Shown: positions 8,701-17,477, numbered from the stretch's first letter. The stretch: 25,007 nucleotides of DNA from Mesostigma viride (GCA_009746045.1 RPFO01002289.1:1-25007); one strand, 5' to 3'. Notes: generated by a model from the sequence alone, not told the origin. Numbers and translations are program-made.

Positions 8701-10596
8701 CCCCCCGAAGCAGAATGACGTTCGTTCCCCCGTACCCAGTATGGAATTGTTCCATAAGGGATGAGAAAAGTTTAGCCGCCGCGGCACTGTCCTTCGCGTT
8801 CTCAGACGCTGCCCCCCCTTCACACATTAGTTTCTTAACATGTGTCACACCGGGCGTCCATTCCCCCTCCAATTGCTTGAAAGACTTTAAACCCTTGAAA
8901 TAGTGGTTTCCGTCGACCACCGCATATCGAAGAACGAGATATTCGCCATCAGGATGTTCTTCGTGAAATCTTGGGTCGAATGCCTTTAAGGAGGCCTGGC
9001 TTATTAGGCTGAAGACCTCCCTTGGTTGAAAATCAAAGGGCAGAACGTCGTCTTGTTCCCCGACTCGTGCATAGGTCCGGAACTCAACACCTCTCTTGAG
9101 GAAAGAAGCGGTGGACTTGGTTCCAAGATACTTCTCAATCTCCTTGTCGGACAAGGGGCGAAAGTAACGCGAGCCCACGAACTCCGCGTCAGTCCTAGCG
9201 CCATGGCATTTTTTCAGCCAATCCCGGTAAGGGCCGGTGGACGTGATGTGTTTGGCGAAGAGGCTTGGCTTGGTTTCCGCAAGCGCTTGAAAGGCGAACT
9301 GCCACACAGGGATGCACACCTTAAAATGCAAACTGTTTGTCTTTGCATTCAGCAAGATGCGCCCGTTCTCCCTGAACACCTCATCGCTTAGCAACCGCTG
9401 CCTCATGTTGTCAGGCAAAATCAGCCCGTTGACGGTGTGAATGCGCATGCTATTGCAACCGGTATCGATGAAGTCACTCGGTCGAATCCAACGGGATTCC
9501 CGCACAGCATTCGCGTCCCGAATGGCTTTGTCCCTGATCTCCTTCTCGGAGTCCACGGTCGTTGCCATCTTCCAATCTTTGATGATCGGCTCCTTGTCCA
9601 CCTTTCCACTACTCGTCAGGATCCCCTCCTTGAAGAGCTTTGAAAGTGCTTTCAGAAGCTCAAGAAAAGGGGAGAAGGTAGGCCACTTTAATATATCCGA
9701 CGCCGGCGCCTTGCCCCTGGCTTCGACGTAGTTAAGCATCTCCTTGACGAGTGCAAAAACGGCATCATTGCCGGCCAACCTTCCGTCACCGTCTCCTTCC
9801 CCCTCGGCACCCTGAACGAAGGCATTGACGAACATGAGACAAGAAAGCAATAAATAGTTAACGTATGCATATAGTCCGCGAGCGTAGGAAAATCTCAGAG
9901 TAGGGTGCTAAGAACACAGAAGGTAAAAAGGGTCACTCCACGGAGCTACCCCTCTGAATCTAAATCACCAAAAACGCACCGCTTCCTTTTCTCCCGCCTT
10001 CTTCCCCTTCTTTCCTTTTCCGCCTTTCTCCCCCTCGCCACCCTGGAGGAAGGCATTGACAAGATGAGACAGGAAAACAATAAATAGTTTAACGTTTGCA
10101 AATAGTCGGCGTGCAGACAAAAAATACCGAATAGGGTGCAAAGCACGGAGAAGGTAAAAAGGTTCACTCCACAGAGCTACCCCTCTAAATCTAAATTCCG
10201 CAAAAACGCACCTCTTCCTTTTCTCCCGCCTTCTTCCCCTTCTTTCCCTTCCCGCCCTTCTCCCCCCGGCCGCGTCATCCTCCCCCTTATCCTTCCCCTT
10301 CTCCTTTTTATCCGCATCCCTCTTCTTTTTGGACGCTTTTGCCTGACCCTCAAGCAGCTTCGCCCGTTCACGATCCCTTCTCTTGAGATCCACTTCATGA
10401 ACTTGATGACCTTGTCCACCTTCGCCTCCGTGTACGCCTTTGGTTTCCACTTGAACTTTTCGGTGCCCTTGGACTTGACTTGGTTGACAAAATCATAGGC
10501 CAGGTCACCGTTGAAGGTGTCAGATTGCATTGCGAAATCGGCCGCCGCCTCAACGCGTAGTTGGGTGAGATACTTGCGAAACTCCCCGGCACCCAT
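5223..10596 (-). CDS. Gene 2: large multi-exon accessory protein of the element, frame apparently broken in places
   Basis: I do not recognise this protein. Suggested leftward exons are 10596-10212 (from ATG, MGAGEFRKYLTQ), 10042-9980, 9811-8651, 8318-5869 and 5752-5223 (stop TGA). Junctions have GT donors and AG acceptors. Most are phase 0; the last is phase 1 (AAG G|GT). Together they would give about 1,500 residues. The 9811-8651 exon is globular and contains VVDGNHYFKGLKSF, reminiscent of the ParB/sulfiredoxin DG-N-H-R segment but lacking its Arg. The 8318-5869 exon starts EVGKKKLDRLFEIS, has a Trp-rich patch (WTSFKDFWWGDHDLF) and ends in acidic and repeat-rich sequence. The last exon has Trp/Lys-rich KFWMPLDYVKKVV. 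Apparent one-base shifts occur near 10400-10240, 6868 and inside 6057-6285. Function is unknown. Confidence 0.6.
5966..5986. repeat. Element palindrome inside a gene 2 exon (copy 1)
   Basis: The top strand reads CGTCGCTCTGCGAGTTGACC. On the coding strand it is read as GGSTRRATS. The same peptide is encoded by the copy at 6655-6675. Confidence 0.7.
6057..6285. repeat. CTC/CTT-type trinucleotide microsatellite in the gene 2 exon
   Basis: A long (CTC)n run on the top strand is followed by interrupted CCCCTC units. On the coding strand it reads as poly-Glu, poly-Gly or poly-Arg depending on frame. The interruptions are not multiples of three, so the array joins different frames. The peptide upstream (SSSSSSEEEEE) and that downstream (GDDDEEEED, then GGSTRRATS) look coding only if a shift occurs within the array. 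Confidence 0.9.
6511..6654. repeat. Four tandem 36-bp coding repeats
   Basis: Units begin at 6511, 6547, 6583 and 6619. On the coding strand each encodes the 12-residue unit GGEKSSPQKTSK, a Ser/Lys-rich disordered segment. The exact 36-bp period keeps the frame, which suggests a recent in-frame expansion. Confidence 0.95.
6655..6675. repeat. Element palindrome inside a gene 2 exon (copy 2)
   Basis: The top strand is CGTCGCTCTGCGAGTCGACC. Read leftward it encodes GGSTRRATS immediately before the 36-bp repeats. It matches the copy at 5966-5986 at nearly every base and is read in the same register. Confidence 0.7.
8319..8650 (-). other. Gene 2 intron carrying palindrome copies
   Basis: The donor is ATCT|GTAAGTGG (boundary 8651/8650) and the acceptor CGTGACAG|GAG (8319/8318). 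The intron contains one half-degenerate palindrome at about 8442-8460 (GGGTCACTCTGCGAA) and a fuller one at 8559-8580 (GGTCACTCCACAGTGCGACC). Confidence 0.7.
8651..9811 (-). CDS. Large globular exon of gene 2
   Basis: Open for 387 codons, phase 0 at both ends (acceptor TTCGTTCAG, donor GTAAGTGG). It begins GAEGEGDGDGRLAGND and then becomes a well-mixed globular sequence, including RWIRPSDFIDTGCNSMRIH, SRYFRPLSDKEIEKYLG and VVDGNHYFKGLKSF. The last patch, followed about 20 residues later by a helix-like segment, is the only hint of a known fold (ParB/Srx-like) and is weak because the usual Arg after H is Tyr. Codon use and absence of low complexity make this the best-supported exon of gene 2. 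Confidence 0.7.
9930..9951. repeat. Element palindrome in gene 2 intron
   Basis: GGTCACTCCACGGAGCTACC lies about 30 bases after the GTGCGT donor of the 10042-9980 exon. It is one copy of the dispersed family. Confidence 0.75.
10161..10182. repeat. Element palindrome in gene 2 intron (duplicate)
   Basis: GGTTCACTCCACAGAGCTACC lies 30 bases after the GTGCGT donor at 10212/10211 and is the duplicated counterpart of 9930-9951. Confidence 0.75.
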
Positions 10597-10619
10597 CGTA
10601 ACATCCTTAGGGGGATTGC

Positions 10620-13600
10620 CTAGGATGAGTCGCCAATATCACAGAGTCTGCACCTTCTTCTTCTGCAATAAGCTTTAGGTAAGCTGCTTGGAGTGTCGTC
10701 GTCGCCTTTTTTTAGCCTGCTGGAAGGTATACCAACAACACACAACATACACATGAAGCGAAATGTATTAAGAAGAATAATCTGAACTCTGGCATCCTAG
10801 CTCTGCAGCGCGACCTTCAGCGTTAAAACTTAAAAAACATTGTACAAACCTTTGCCTTCCCTTCCCCTTCGGAGTTGGCTCGGGCTCATTTTCTTCCTCC
10901 TCCTCCTCCTCCTCGTGCTCCTCCTCCTCTTCCTCCTCGTCCACCTCCTGCTCCTTCTCCTCCTCTTCCTTCTCGTCCACCTCCTGCATGAAAAAAAAAT
11001 AATAATAATTCAGACGATGACATAAAAAAAACGAGCATTAATTTTGTTTTAACGTTGCTCTGCGGAGCGACCCCAACCCTAAGCTTGAACAGTAAAATGA
11101 AACAAATTTCCTACCTCTACGTTCTCCGTCCCCATCCCTTCGACCTCTTCGAAAGGTTGATCGTCATCCTGCAAGACGAAACGTGCGTTCAGATAAATAT
11201 ACAAAGTCAGTCAAAACAGGAACTATTTCTTGAATATCCTATCTTCACAAATCGACCCGAACCTTTAGCGGCATTTGCTTACCTCCGGTTCCACGCTGAA
11301 GGACTTTGTCCCTCAAAACATGGAATGTCACCCTCCTGGCGGGAAGTAGAGCAAGAAATGCGTTCATCGTTAGTAACAATTTTCAACAAAAGAAATACAC
11401 AACACTAATCTAAACGGACTGAATAAAAATGTACACAAATGTCAATAATTACCTCAATGTCAAATCTCCACTCCCGCAACACTTGTCCGATCGGCCACAT
11501 CTCAGATGGAGTTGTGTGGCTCAGTTCGTTTTCGAAAAACGTCCGAAGAAAAAACAAGTGAGATAGCATGTCCTGACTCCATGATTTCTCGTTTATGTTC
11601 GCCGTCACTAACGACAGGCAGTCGTCGATCCCCTTGTACTCAAGCCATGCGACAACCTCCTTTCGTGGGGGCTCATACTGTCCGGCCATGTCGAACTCCC
11701 CACTCTGACGAAAACGCAGGATCTCATCCTCGCACAACTGAAGAAACAATTCAACAGCTCGACTCGGAAGAATAGGGTCTGGGTTCACCCTAAACTGCGC
11801 CATCCACACTGAATACGACGAAAGGAAGTGCGATCTAACCCCATCCAAATCTTCAATCACTTCCGAACCAGCCCTGAACAACTCGGGAGATACCGAGTGG
11901 TCCATGGCGATCAGAAAGTCGCCGAAGACATCCCAGTCGAACTGTGCAGCCTTGAACCCTTTCTTCAAGAGCAGATTGACATCCGTTTCCGTCAGCGGGG
12001 AGGTGTCCCAATCCTCACCTGTCTTCCCCTGCTCTAGGACCTGGTACATTTCCCACCTGCAGACAGATATGATGATGTCAAAATACTCGTGTGACAATGG
12101 GTGCTGTCTCGTGTCCTTGCAGTACTGTTTGGTCGCACAAGACAGCTTGATCCAGACGAGCAGGCTTCGAGGAACATAAGCTGTAACATCCGCTGCGTCG
12201 GGTATCGTTGACCCGCACTCGGTAACAAGCAACTCAAAGGTGTCGAAAAGAGATGCAATTTCTTTCCCCTTTAACCTTTTGCCTCGAAGGCTCCGCCCCA
12301 TGACTTCGAACAAAAGATCACGAAGTGTTGGATCACTCCAAGGGTTCATCTTCTCATCAGACCCGACTGACAACCTCTCATGCCAGACACCGTCATCGAT
12401 CGCAACTTCGATCTCCTTCGACACAAAGGTGCTCAAGAACGACTTGGCGTCATCGTTCAGATGTTTTTCGTAAGTCGTCAACCATGACTTCCAAGTTTCC
12501 AAGCCCCTCAACTGGATCGGCTGCACACAGGTCCACAAAACGAAACAAAAGCATAATCGGAAAAAAAGTTTAGGGTCACTCTGCGAAGTGACCCTTCATA
12601 AAAAAATCTCAAACAGAACGAACGACTAACTGACATGCACTATGAAGCGGCGAAAAAATTATTAGCTCACCCGCAATTTCTCCTCCCCACTCCCAACCTC
12701 GGCGTTCCCCTGAGACTCTGTCTCATCTCCCCCTTTCTTCCTCTGGATGCAGCAAGACAGAGGAAAGCATACTCGTTGAAAAAGTTTAGGGTCACTCTGC
12801 GAAATGACCCTCCATAAATTAATCACACATGCAAAGGAAACGGCAACTCAGAAATGATGGACAAATGAACAAAGAACAAAGGCGAAAAACACAGGATTAC
12901 TTATCGCTCACCTCCGTTGTTGTCCCGCTCTTCTTGGGATCCTCTGACTTCTTTTCGTCTGCCCCCCGCTTCCTCTGAAATCAAAACAACAGGGAAAAGC
13001 ATACTTGTTGGTTCAGGTTAGGGTCACTCTGCGAAATGACCCATTCATGGTCAGACGAGCTTAGCAGAGATAAGGAATAACGAAACCGTTAAAAAAAACA
13101 CGCACACTAATGGGGGTAAAAACTGTTTCTCACCTGAGACGGCTCCGTACCCTCCTTCTCCGAGACCCCCGCGGTCTTCCCATCCACCTCCGTCGACTTT
13201 TCTGCAGCCTGCGCCTTCCTGCGCTCCTCCTCAAGTTTGGCTTGGTATTTCAGGCGTGCCGCCACACCCGCCTCCATCATCCTCTTCCCCTCCTCCTGCA
13301 CCTTCCTCTTCGCCTTTGCCTCCTCGTCCTTCTTTTTCCTTTCCTCATTCGCCTTTCTCTCCTTTTCGTCCCGCTCCCACGACGCCCTCCTCTTCCTGCG
13401 CTCCGCCTCCTCCATCTCCGCAGCTTCCATTTCTGCCTGCTTCGCCTCTCGCTCTGCCCTTTCCTTCTTCACCCATTCCCTCTGCTCCCTTTCCAGGAGC
13501 TCCTGGGCGGCCTTCCGTTCCTTGTCCTTTTTCTCCAGATTCACCAGATCTTCGGCGTGCTGCGTTGCCTGATCCAGATAAGAAGTCAGAAGTGCCATGC

Positions 13601-14606
13601 GGTCATTCCTTCTCTTTCTTTCCTCCTCCGGAAGATCCTCCAGTGGCCTTGGGTCTGCCTTGTCCCTGTCCTCCATGCTGATCAGGAGGTCAATGTTCTT
13701 CTGCAGATCACGCAGGAACCGCTCATGGTCATCCTCCTTCTCCTCCCATTCCGCTCTTGCTTTCTTTCTTGCCTGTGGGGAGCGGCTCCTCGGAGGTGAG
13801 TTTGACGACCGGCGCTTGGGTGGCGACCGGCGCTTGGGCGGAGACTTCCGACCGTGAGACTTTGCAGGCGACTTGGGCGGTGATCGGGACTTGGAGGTCG
13901 CCCCCTTCTTTGGAGGGGAGCTTTGGGGAGACGCGGGCTGCGAGCTGGGCTGTGAGGTCGAGGCCTCGGGTAGGGACCTTGAAGGAGACCTGGGCGACGT
14001 GCTGACCTTCGAGGTCGAAGCCTCGTGGTGGGACCTTAGAGGTGACTTGGGCGGCGGGCTGCCCTGCTCAGACGCCTCGTGGTGGGCCCTTGGAGAAGAC
14101 TTGGGCGGCGAGCTGGGCTTCGAGGTAACCACCTCGACGGGGGCGGACCTCGGCGAGTTTGAGGTCGACTTCCCGAGGACGGGGGACTCCTTGTTGATGG
14201 CGGGCCGCTGGGGAGACTGTGGAGACACAACGGAGCTGGACCCAGCCCCGGCAGCCTGTGCCTCAGGTGCGGGCCGCTGAGGAGACTGTGGAGACACAAC
14301 GGAGCTGGACCCAGCCCCGGCAGCCTGTGCCTCAGGTGCGGGCCGCTTGGGAGATTTGGAGGCCGACGCCTCCACGGAGCTTGGCCCAGCCCCGGCAGCA
14401 AGCATTGTTGACAGAGGAGGAAACTCCTCTACGCCCTTGGGCGGAGAGGCGGGTGGCGTACTATACTTAGGAGACTCGCTCGTCGACTTGACCTTGTCGA
14501 CATAGGTGGCCCTCTCCACCTCTTTTCCCTTCTGAAGCAAGGAGGCCCTCTCCTGCTCCTCCTTTTCCTTCTGAAGCTGAACTTCCCTCTCCTTCTCTTG
14601 TTCCTT
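10620..14606 (-). CDS. Gene 1: multi-exon accessory protein with SR/Pro-rich, coiled-coil, globular and acidic parts
   Basis: I do not recognise this protein. Proposed leftward exons are 14606-13134, 12974-12912, 12742-12671, 12520-11453, 11168-11115, 10983-10850 and 10719-10620 (stop TAG). All junctions are GT-AG; all but the last are phase 0, the last phase 2. Total is about 985 residues from the first listed exon. The order is: a charged start, tandem 23-residue Pro/Ala/Ser repeats, an SR/SPPK-rich basic segment, a long Glu/Lys/Arg coiled coil, a 356-residue helical globular exon, then an acidic run (EVDEKEEEEKEQEVDEE) and a basic end. This suggests a nuclear scaffold or nucleic-acid-associated protein. 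The true start lies upstream; 18038-18003 is one candidate. A 53-base potential exon at 11335-11283 breaks frame and was left out. The stop is only 24 bp from gene 2, so the two may be one broken gene. Confidence 0.6.
10719..10850 (-). other. Gene 1 last intron with tandem CAGCAG acceptor and a half palindrome
   Basis: The donor is AAAG|GTTTGT at 10850/10849. The acceptor reads CCTTCCAGCAG, so two AG sites three bases apart (exon starting at 10719 or 10716) give proteins differing by one residue in the same frame. The intron holds CTCTGCAGCGCGACCTT at 10801-10817, a right half of the palindrome. Confidence 0.5.
10850..10983 (-). CDS. Acidic exon of gene 1
   Basis: This 134-base exon has an acceptor CATGCAG and a donor GTTTGT. 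It encodes EVDEKEEEEKEQEVDEEEE followed by more Glu and then a basic PTPKGKGRQR end. It is low complexity, but both splice sites are good and the frame agrees with the exon at 11168-11115 (DDDQPFEEVEGMGTENVE). Confidence 0.55.
11054..11074. repeat. Element palindrome in gene 1 intron
   Basis: GTTGCTCTGCGGAGCGACC lies between the 11168-11115 and 10983-10850 exons and is one copy of the dispersed family. Confidence 0.75.
11115..11168 (-). CDS. Short acidic exon of gene 1
   Basis: 54 bases, phase 0 on both sides, acceptor CGTCTTGCAG and donor GTAGGAAA. It encodes DDDQPFEEVEGMGTENVE, matching the acidity of the next exon. The alternative upstream exon at 11335-11283 would put this one out of frame. 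Confidence 0.5.
11453..12520 (-). CDS. Helical globular exon of gene 1
   Basis: The acceptor GTGTGCAG precedes PIQLRGLETWKSWL and the donor is GAG|GTAATT. The exon is open for 356 codons with balanced composition, many Leu/Phe/Trp positions and no low complexity, so it is very likely coding. Recognisable stretches are VWHERLSVGSDEKMNPWSD, KQYCKDTRQHPLSHEYFDI and FDWDVFGDFLIAMDHSVS. No catalytic motif or known domain is apparent to me. It may be an all-helical interaction domain. Confidence 0.7.
12573..12594. repeat. Element palindrome in gene 1 intron
   Basis: It reads GGTCACTCTGCGAAGTGACC, with 8 of 10 bases of each arm self-complementary. Flanking GTTTA and TTCATAAA are shared with the two following copies. 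Confidence 0.8.
12789..12810. repeat. Element palindrome in gene 1 intron
   Basis: GGTCACTCTGCGAAATGACC is the second member of the triplicated intron block. Confidence 0.8.
13021..13042. repeat. Element palindrome in gene 1 intron
   Basis: GGTCACTCTGCGAAATGACC, identical in its core to the copy at 12789-12810, is the third member of the triplicated block. Confidence 0.8.
13134..14606 (-). CDS. Large first-recognised exon of gene 1: SR/Pro-rich region followed by coiled coil
   Basis: The acceptor TTATTTGCCGCAG precedes KEQEKEREVQLQKEKEEQE and the donor is CAG|GTGAGA. 491 codons, phase 0 at both ends. Order: a Glu/Lys helix, a Ser/Pro stretch with about two and a half 23-residue repeats, a basic SPPK/RS-rich stretch, then about 190 residues of nearly continuous Glu/Lys/Arg/Ala coiled coil (ERKAAQELLEREQREWVKKE). 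The only upstream in-frame start is a TTG inside the presumed intron, so an upstream exon is needed. The region resembles a disordered nuclear protein with a coiled-coil oligomerisation part, but low complexity prevents a family call. Confidence 0.65.
14202..14400. repeat. 69-bp coding tandem repeat in gene 1
   Basis: GGGCCGCT recurs at 14202, 14271 and 14340, giving two near-identical 69-bp units and a diverged third. Each full unit encodes 23 residues including PAPEAQAAGAGSSSVVSP. The period is a multiple of three. Confidence 0.9.
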
Positions 14607-14768
14607 CTGCGGCAAATAAGGAAAAACAAATAGACCAATGTCGGATGAAGAAAGTGTAAATTCGCATCAGCGTGAGGGGTGGCGCTGCAGCGCTACCCTA
14701 AGAAGAAACAAGGATGAAATCCCATTCAGGTTTGGGAAAAAAAAAATCGAAGATGTAACTTTTATAAA

Positions 14769-15174
14769 CGTATCTGGAAAGGGTGACTCGGCAGCGCGAC
14801 CTTACAACACAAATGTGATTGAATAACGTATCTTGGAAAGGTCACTCGGACGCGCTACCCTACAAACAAAATGTTATTGAATAACGTATCTGGAAAGGGT
14901 GACTCTGCAGCACTACCCTACAAACAAAATGTTATTGAATAACGTATCTGGAAAGGGTGACTCTGCAACGCGACCCTACAACCAAAATGTGATTGAATAA
15001 CGTATCTTGGAAAGGTGACTCTGCAGCGCTACCCTACAAACAAAATGTTATTGAATAACGTATCTTGGAAAGGTGACTCTGCAGCGCGACCCTACCAACA
15101 AAATGTTATTGAATAACGCATCTTGGAAAGGTGACTCTGCAGCGCGACCCTACAAACACTGAATGGAAGTTTGC
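14769..15174. repeat. 58-bp tandem array, seven copies, each carrying one palindrome
   Basis: CGTATC or CGCATC recurs at 14769, 14827, 14885, 14943, 15001, 15059 and 15117, exactly 58 bp apart. Each unit contains a palindrome such as GGTGACTCTGCAGCGCGACC followed by CTACAAACAAAATGTTATTG. Substitutions within the palindrome differ between units (GCGCTACC versus GCGCGACC). Confidence 0.95.
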
Positions 15175-15239
15175 ATTGTGAGGGGGTCACTCTGCAGCGC
15201 GACCTTACAAACAAAGACTGCGACATTGCGCAAGGGTAG

Positions 15240-15261
15240 GGGTCACTCTGCAGAGCGACCC
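15240..15261. repeat. Near-consensus element palindrome
   Basis: GGTCACTCTGCAGAGCGACC deviates from a perfect palindrome at one position per arm. It is the last copy before the 30-bp minisatellite. Confidence 0.85.
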
Positions 15262-15297
15262 TACCCAAAAACAATACTAACCACTCCCCAAAAAAAT

Positions 15298-17477
15298 CAC
15301 GCATGGATGGTGGTGGTGGGTGGCTGGCAGGCATGGATGGTGGTGGTGGGTGGCTGGCACGCATGGATGGTGGTGGTGGGTGGCTGGCACGCATGGATGG
15401 TGGTGGTGGGGTGCTGGCATGCATGGATGGTGGTGGTGGGTGGCTGGCACGCATGGATGGTGGTGGTGGGTGGCTGGCACGCATGGATGGTGGTGGTGGG
15501 GTGCTGGCATGCATGGATGATGGTGGTGGGGTGCTGGCATGCATGGATGGTGGTGGTGGGTGGCTGGCACGCATGGATGGTGGTGGTGGGGTGCTGGCAT
15601 GCATGGATGGTGGTGGTGGGTGGCTGGCACGCATGGATGATGGTGGTGGGTGGCTGGCATGCATGGATGGTGGTGGTGGGGTGCTGGCACGCATGGATGG
15701 TGGTGGTGGGGTGCTGGCATGCATGGATGATGGTGGTGGGGTGCTGGCATGCATGGATGGTGGTGGTGGGTGGCTGGCATGCATGGATGATGGTGGTGGG
15801 GTGCTGGCATGCATGGATGGTGGTGGTGGGTGGCTGGCATGCATGGATGATGGTGGTGGGTGGCTGGCATGCATGGATGGTGGTGGTGGGGTGCTGGCAC
15901 GCATGGATGGTGGTGGTGGGGTGCTGGCATGCATGGATGATGGTGGTGGGGTGCTGGCATGCATGGATGGTGGTGGTGGGTGGCTGGCATGCATGGATGA
16001 TGGTGGTGGGGTGCTGGCATGCATGGATGGTGGTGGTGGGTGGCTGGCATGCATGGATGATGGTGGTGGGTGGCTGGCACGCATGGATGGTGGTGGTGGG
16101 TGGCTGGCACGCATGGATGGTGGTGGTGGGGTGCTGGCATGCATGGATGGTGGTGGTGGGTGGCTGGCACGCATGGATGGTGGTGGTGGGTGGCTGGCAC
16201 GCATGGATGGTGGTGGTGGGGTGCTGGCATGCATGGATGATGGTGGTGGGGTGCTGGCATGCATGGATGGTGGTGGTGGGTGGCTGGCACGCATGGATGG
16301 TGGTGGTGGGGTGCTGGCATGCATGGATGGTGGTGGTGGGTGGCTGGCACGCATGGATGATGGTGGTGGGTGGCTGGCATGCATGGATGGTGGTGGTGGG
16401 GTGCTGGCACGCATGGATGGTGGTGGTGGGGTGCTGGCATGCATGGATGATGGTGGTGGGGTGCTGGCATGCATGGATGGTGGTGGTGGGTGGCTGGCAT
16501 GCATGGATGATGGTGGTGGGGTGCTGGCACGCATGGATGGTGGTGGTGGGTGGCTGGCATGCATGGATGATGGTGGTGGGTGGCTGGCATGCATGGATGG
16601 TGGTGGTGGGGTGCTGGCACGCATGGATGGTGGTGGTGGGTGGCTGGCACGCATGGATGGTGGTGGTGGGTGGCTGGCACGCATGGATGGTGGTGGTGGG
16701 TGGCTGGCACGCATGGATGGTGGTGGTGGGTGGCTGGCACGCATGGATGGTGGTGGTGGGTGGCTGGCACGCATGGATGATGGTGGTGGGGTGCTGGCAC
16801 GCATGGATGGTGGTGGTGGGTGGCTGGCACGCATGGATGATGGTGGTGGGTGGCTGGCATGCATGGATGGTGGTGGTGGGGTGCTGGCACGCATGGATGG
16901 TGGTGGTGGGTGCTGGCATGCATGGATGATGGTGGTGGGGTGCTGGCATGCATGGATGGTGGTGGTGGGGTGCTGGCATGCATGGATGGTGGTGGTGGGT
17001 GGCTGGCACGCATGGATGGTGGTGGTGGGTGCTGGCATGCATGGATGGTGGTGGTGGGTGGCTGGCACGCACGGATGGTGGTGGTGGGTGGCTGGCACGC
17101 ATGGATGGTGGTGGTGGGTGGCTGGCAGGCATGGATGGTGGTGGTGGGTGGCTGGCACGCATGGATGGTGGTGGTGGGTGGCTGGCACGCATGGATGATG
17201 GTGGTGGGGTGCTGGCATGCATGGATGGTGGTGGTGGGGTGCTGGCATGCATGGATGGTGGTGGTGGGTGGCTGGCACGCATGGATGGTGGTGGTGGGTG
17301 GCTGGCACGCATGGATGGTGGTGGTGGGGTGCTGGCATGCATGGATGATGGTGGTGGGGTGCTGGCATGCATGGATGGTGGTGGTGGGTGGCTGGCACGC
17401 ATGGATGGTGGTGGTGGGTGGCTGGCACGCATGGATGATGGTGGTGGGGTGCTGGCATGCATGGATGGTGGTGGTGG
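15298..17477. repeat. 30-bp minisatellite, about 72 units, with a 210-bp higher-order repeat
   Basis: The unit begins GCATGGATGGTGGTGGTGGG and ends TGGCTGGCAC or GTGCTGGCAT. A GATGA variant recurs. Two 29-bp units near 16910 and 17030 shift the register. A seven-unit order recurs at 15661-15870, 15871-16080 and again at 16381-16590, showing expansion of 210-bp blocks. It lacks stops on either strand because the unit is a multiple of three, so long frames exist in several registers. I regard these as shadows. Confidence 0.97.

Larger units (their letters stand above)
9811..10212. repeat. Tandemly duplicated exon-intron modules of gene 2 (period about 234 bp)
   Basis: The block at about 10130-10290 and that at about 9900-10055 align nearly throughout: GGGTGC, AGAAGGTAAAAAGG, a palindrome (10161-10182 and 9930-9951), CCCTCTRAATCTAAAT, a GTGCGT donor, and an exon encoding GEKGGKGKKGKKAGEKE. 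The stretch before the 9811 acceptor repeats the GTTAACGTNTGCA and AGGCATTGAC parts. The duplicated 63-base exon (10042-9980) is phase 0 on both sides, so duplication preserves frame. Confidence 0.8.
12540..13045. repeat. Tandem duplication of exon, intron and palindrome in gene 1
   Basis: Three successive introns share the block AAAGCATAMTYG, then an A/T-rich spacer, TTAGGGTCACTCTGCGAARTGACCC and CATAAA, with palindromes at 12573-12594, 12789-12810 and 13021-13042 (periods 216 and 232). The exons between (12742-12671 and 12974-12912) both start AGGAAG and encode RKKGGDE and RKRGADE. Both are phase 0, so the reading frame survives duplication. Confidence 0.8.
14607..15300. other. Palindrome-rich non-coding region upstream of the large gene 1 exon
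   Basis: It contains a separate palindrome at 14677-14698 (GGTGGCGCTGCAGCGCTACC), the 58-bp array and two further copies at 15184-15205 and 15240-15261. If gene 1 begins at 18038 this is part of a 3.4-kb intron; otherwise it is upstream DNA. Confidence 0.6.

Noticed and set aside
11283-11335. Extra 53-base exon of gene 1 (CCAG acceptor, GAG|GTAAGC donor)
   Set aside because: The splice sites look good, but 53 bases shifts the following acidic exon into a frame with a stop. Skipping it keeps a continuous frame. It could be an alternative exon.
13110-13799. Leu/Pro-rich rightward frames opposite the gene 1 exon
   Set aside because: They are antisense shadows of Glu/Lys-rich coding sequence; Leu/Phe/Pro-rich composition is the expected reverse reading.
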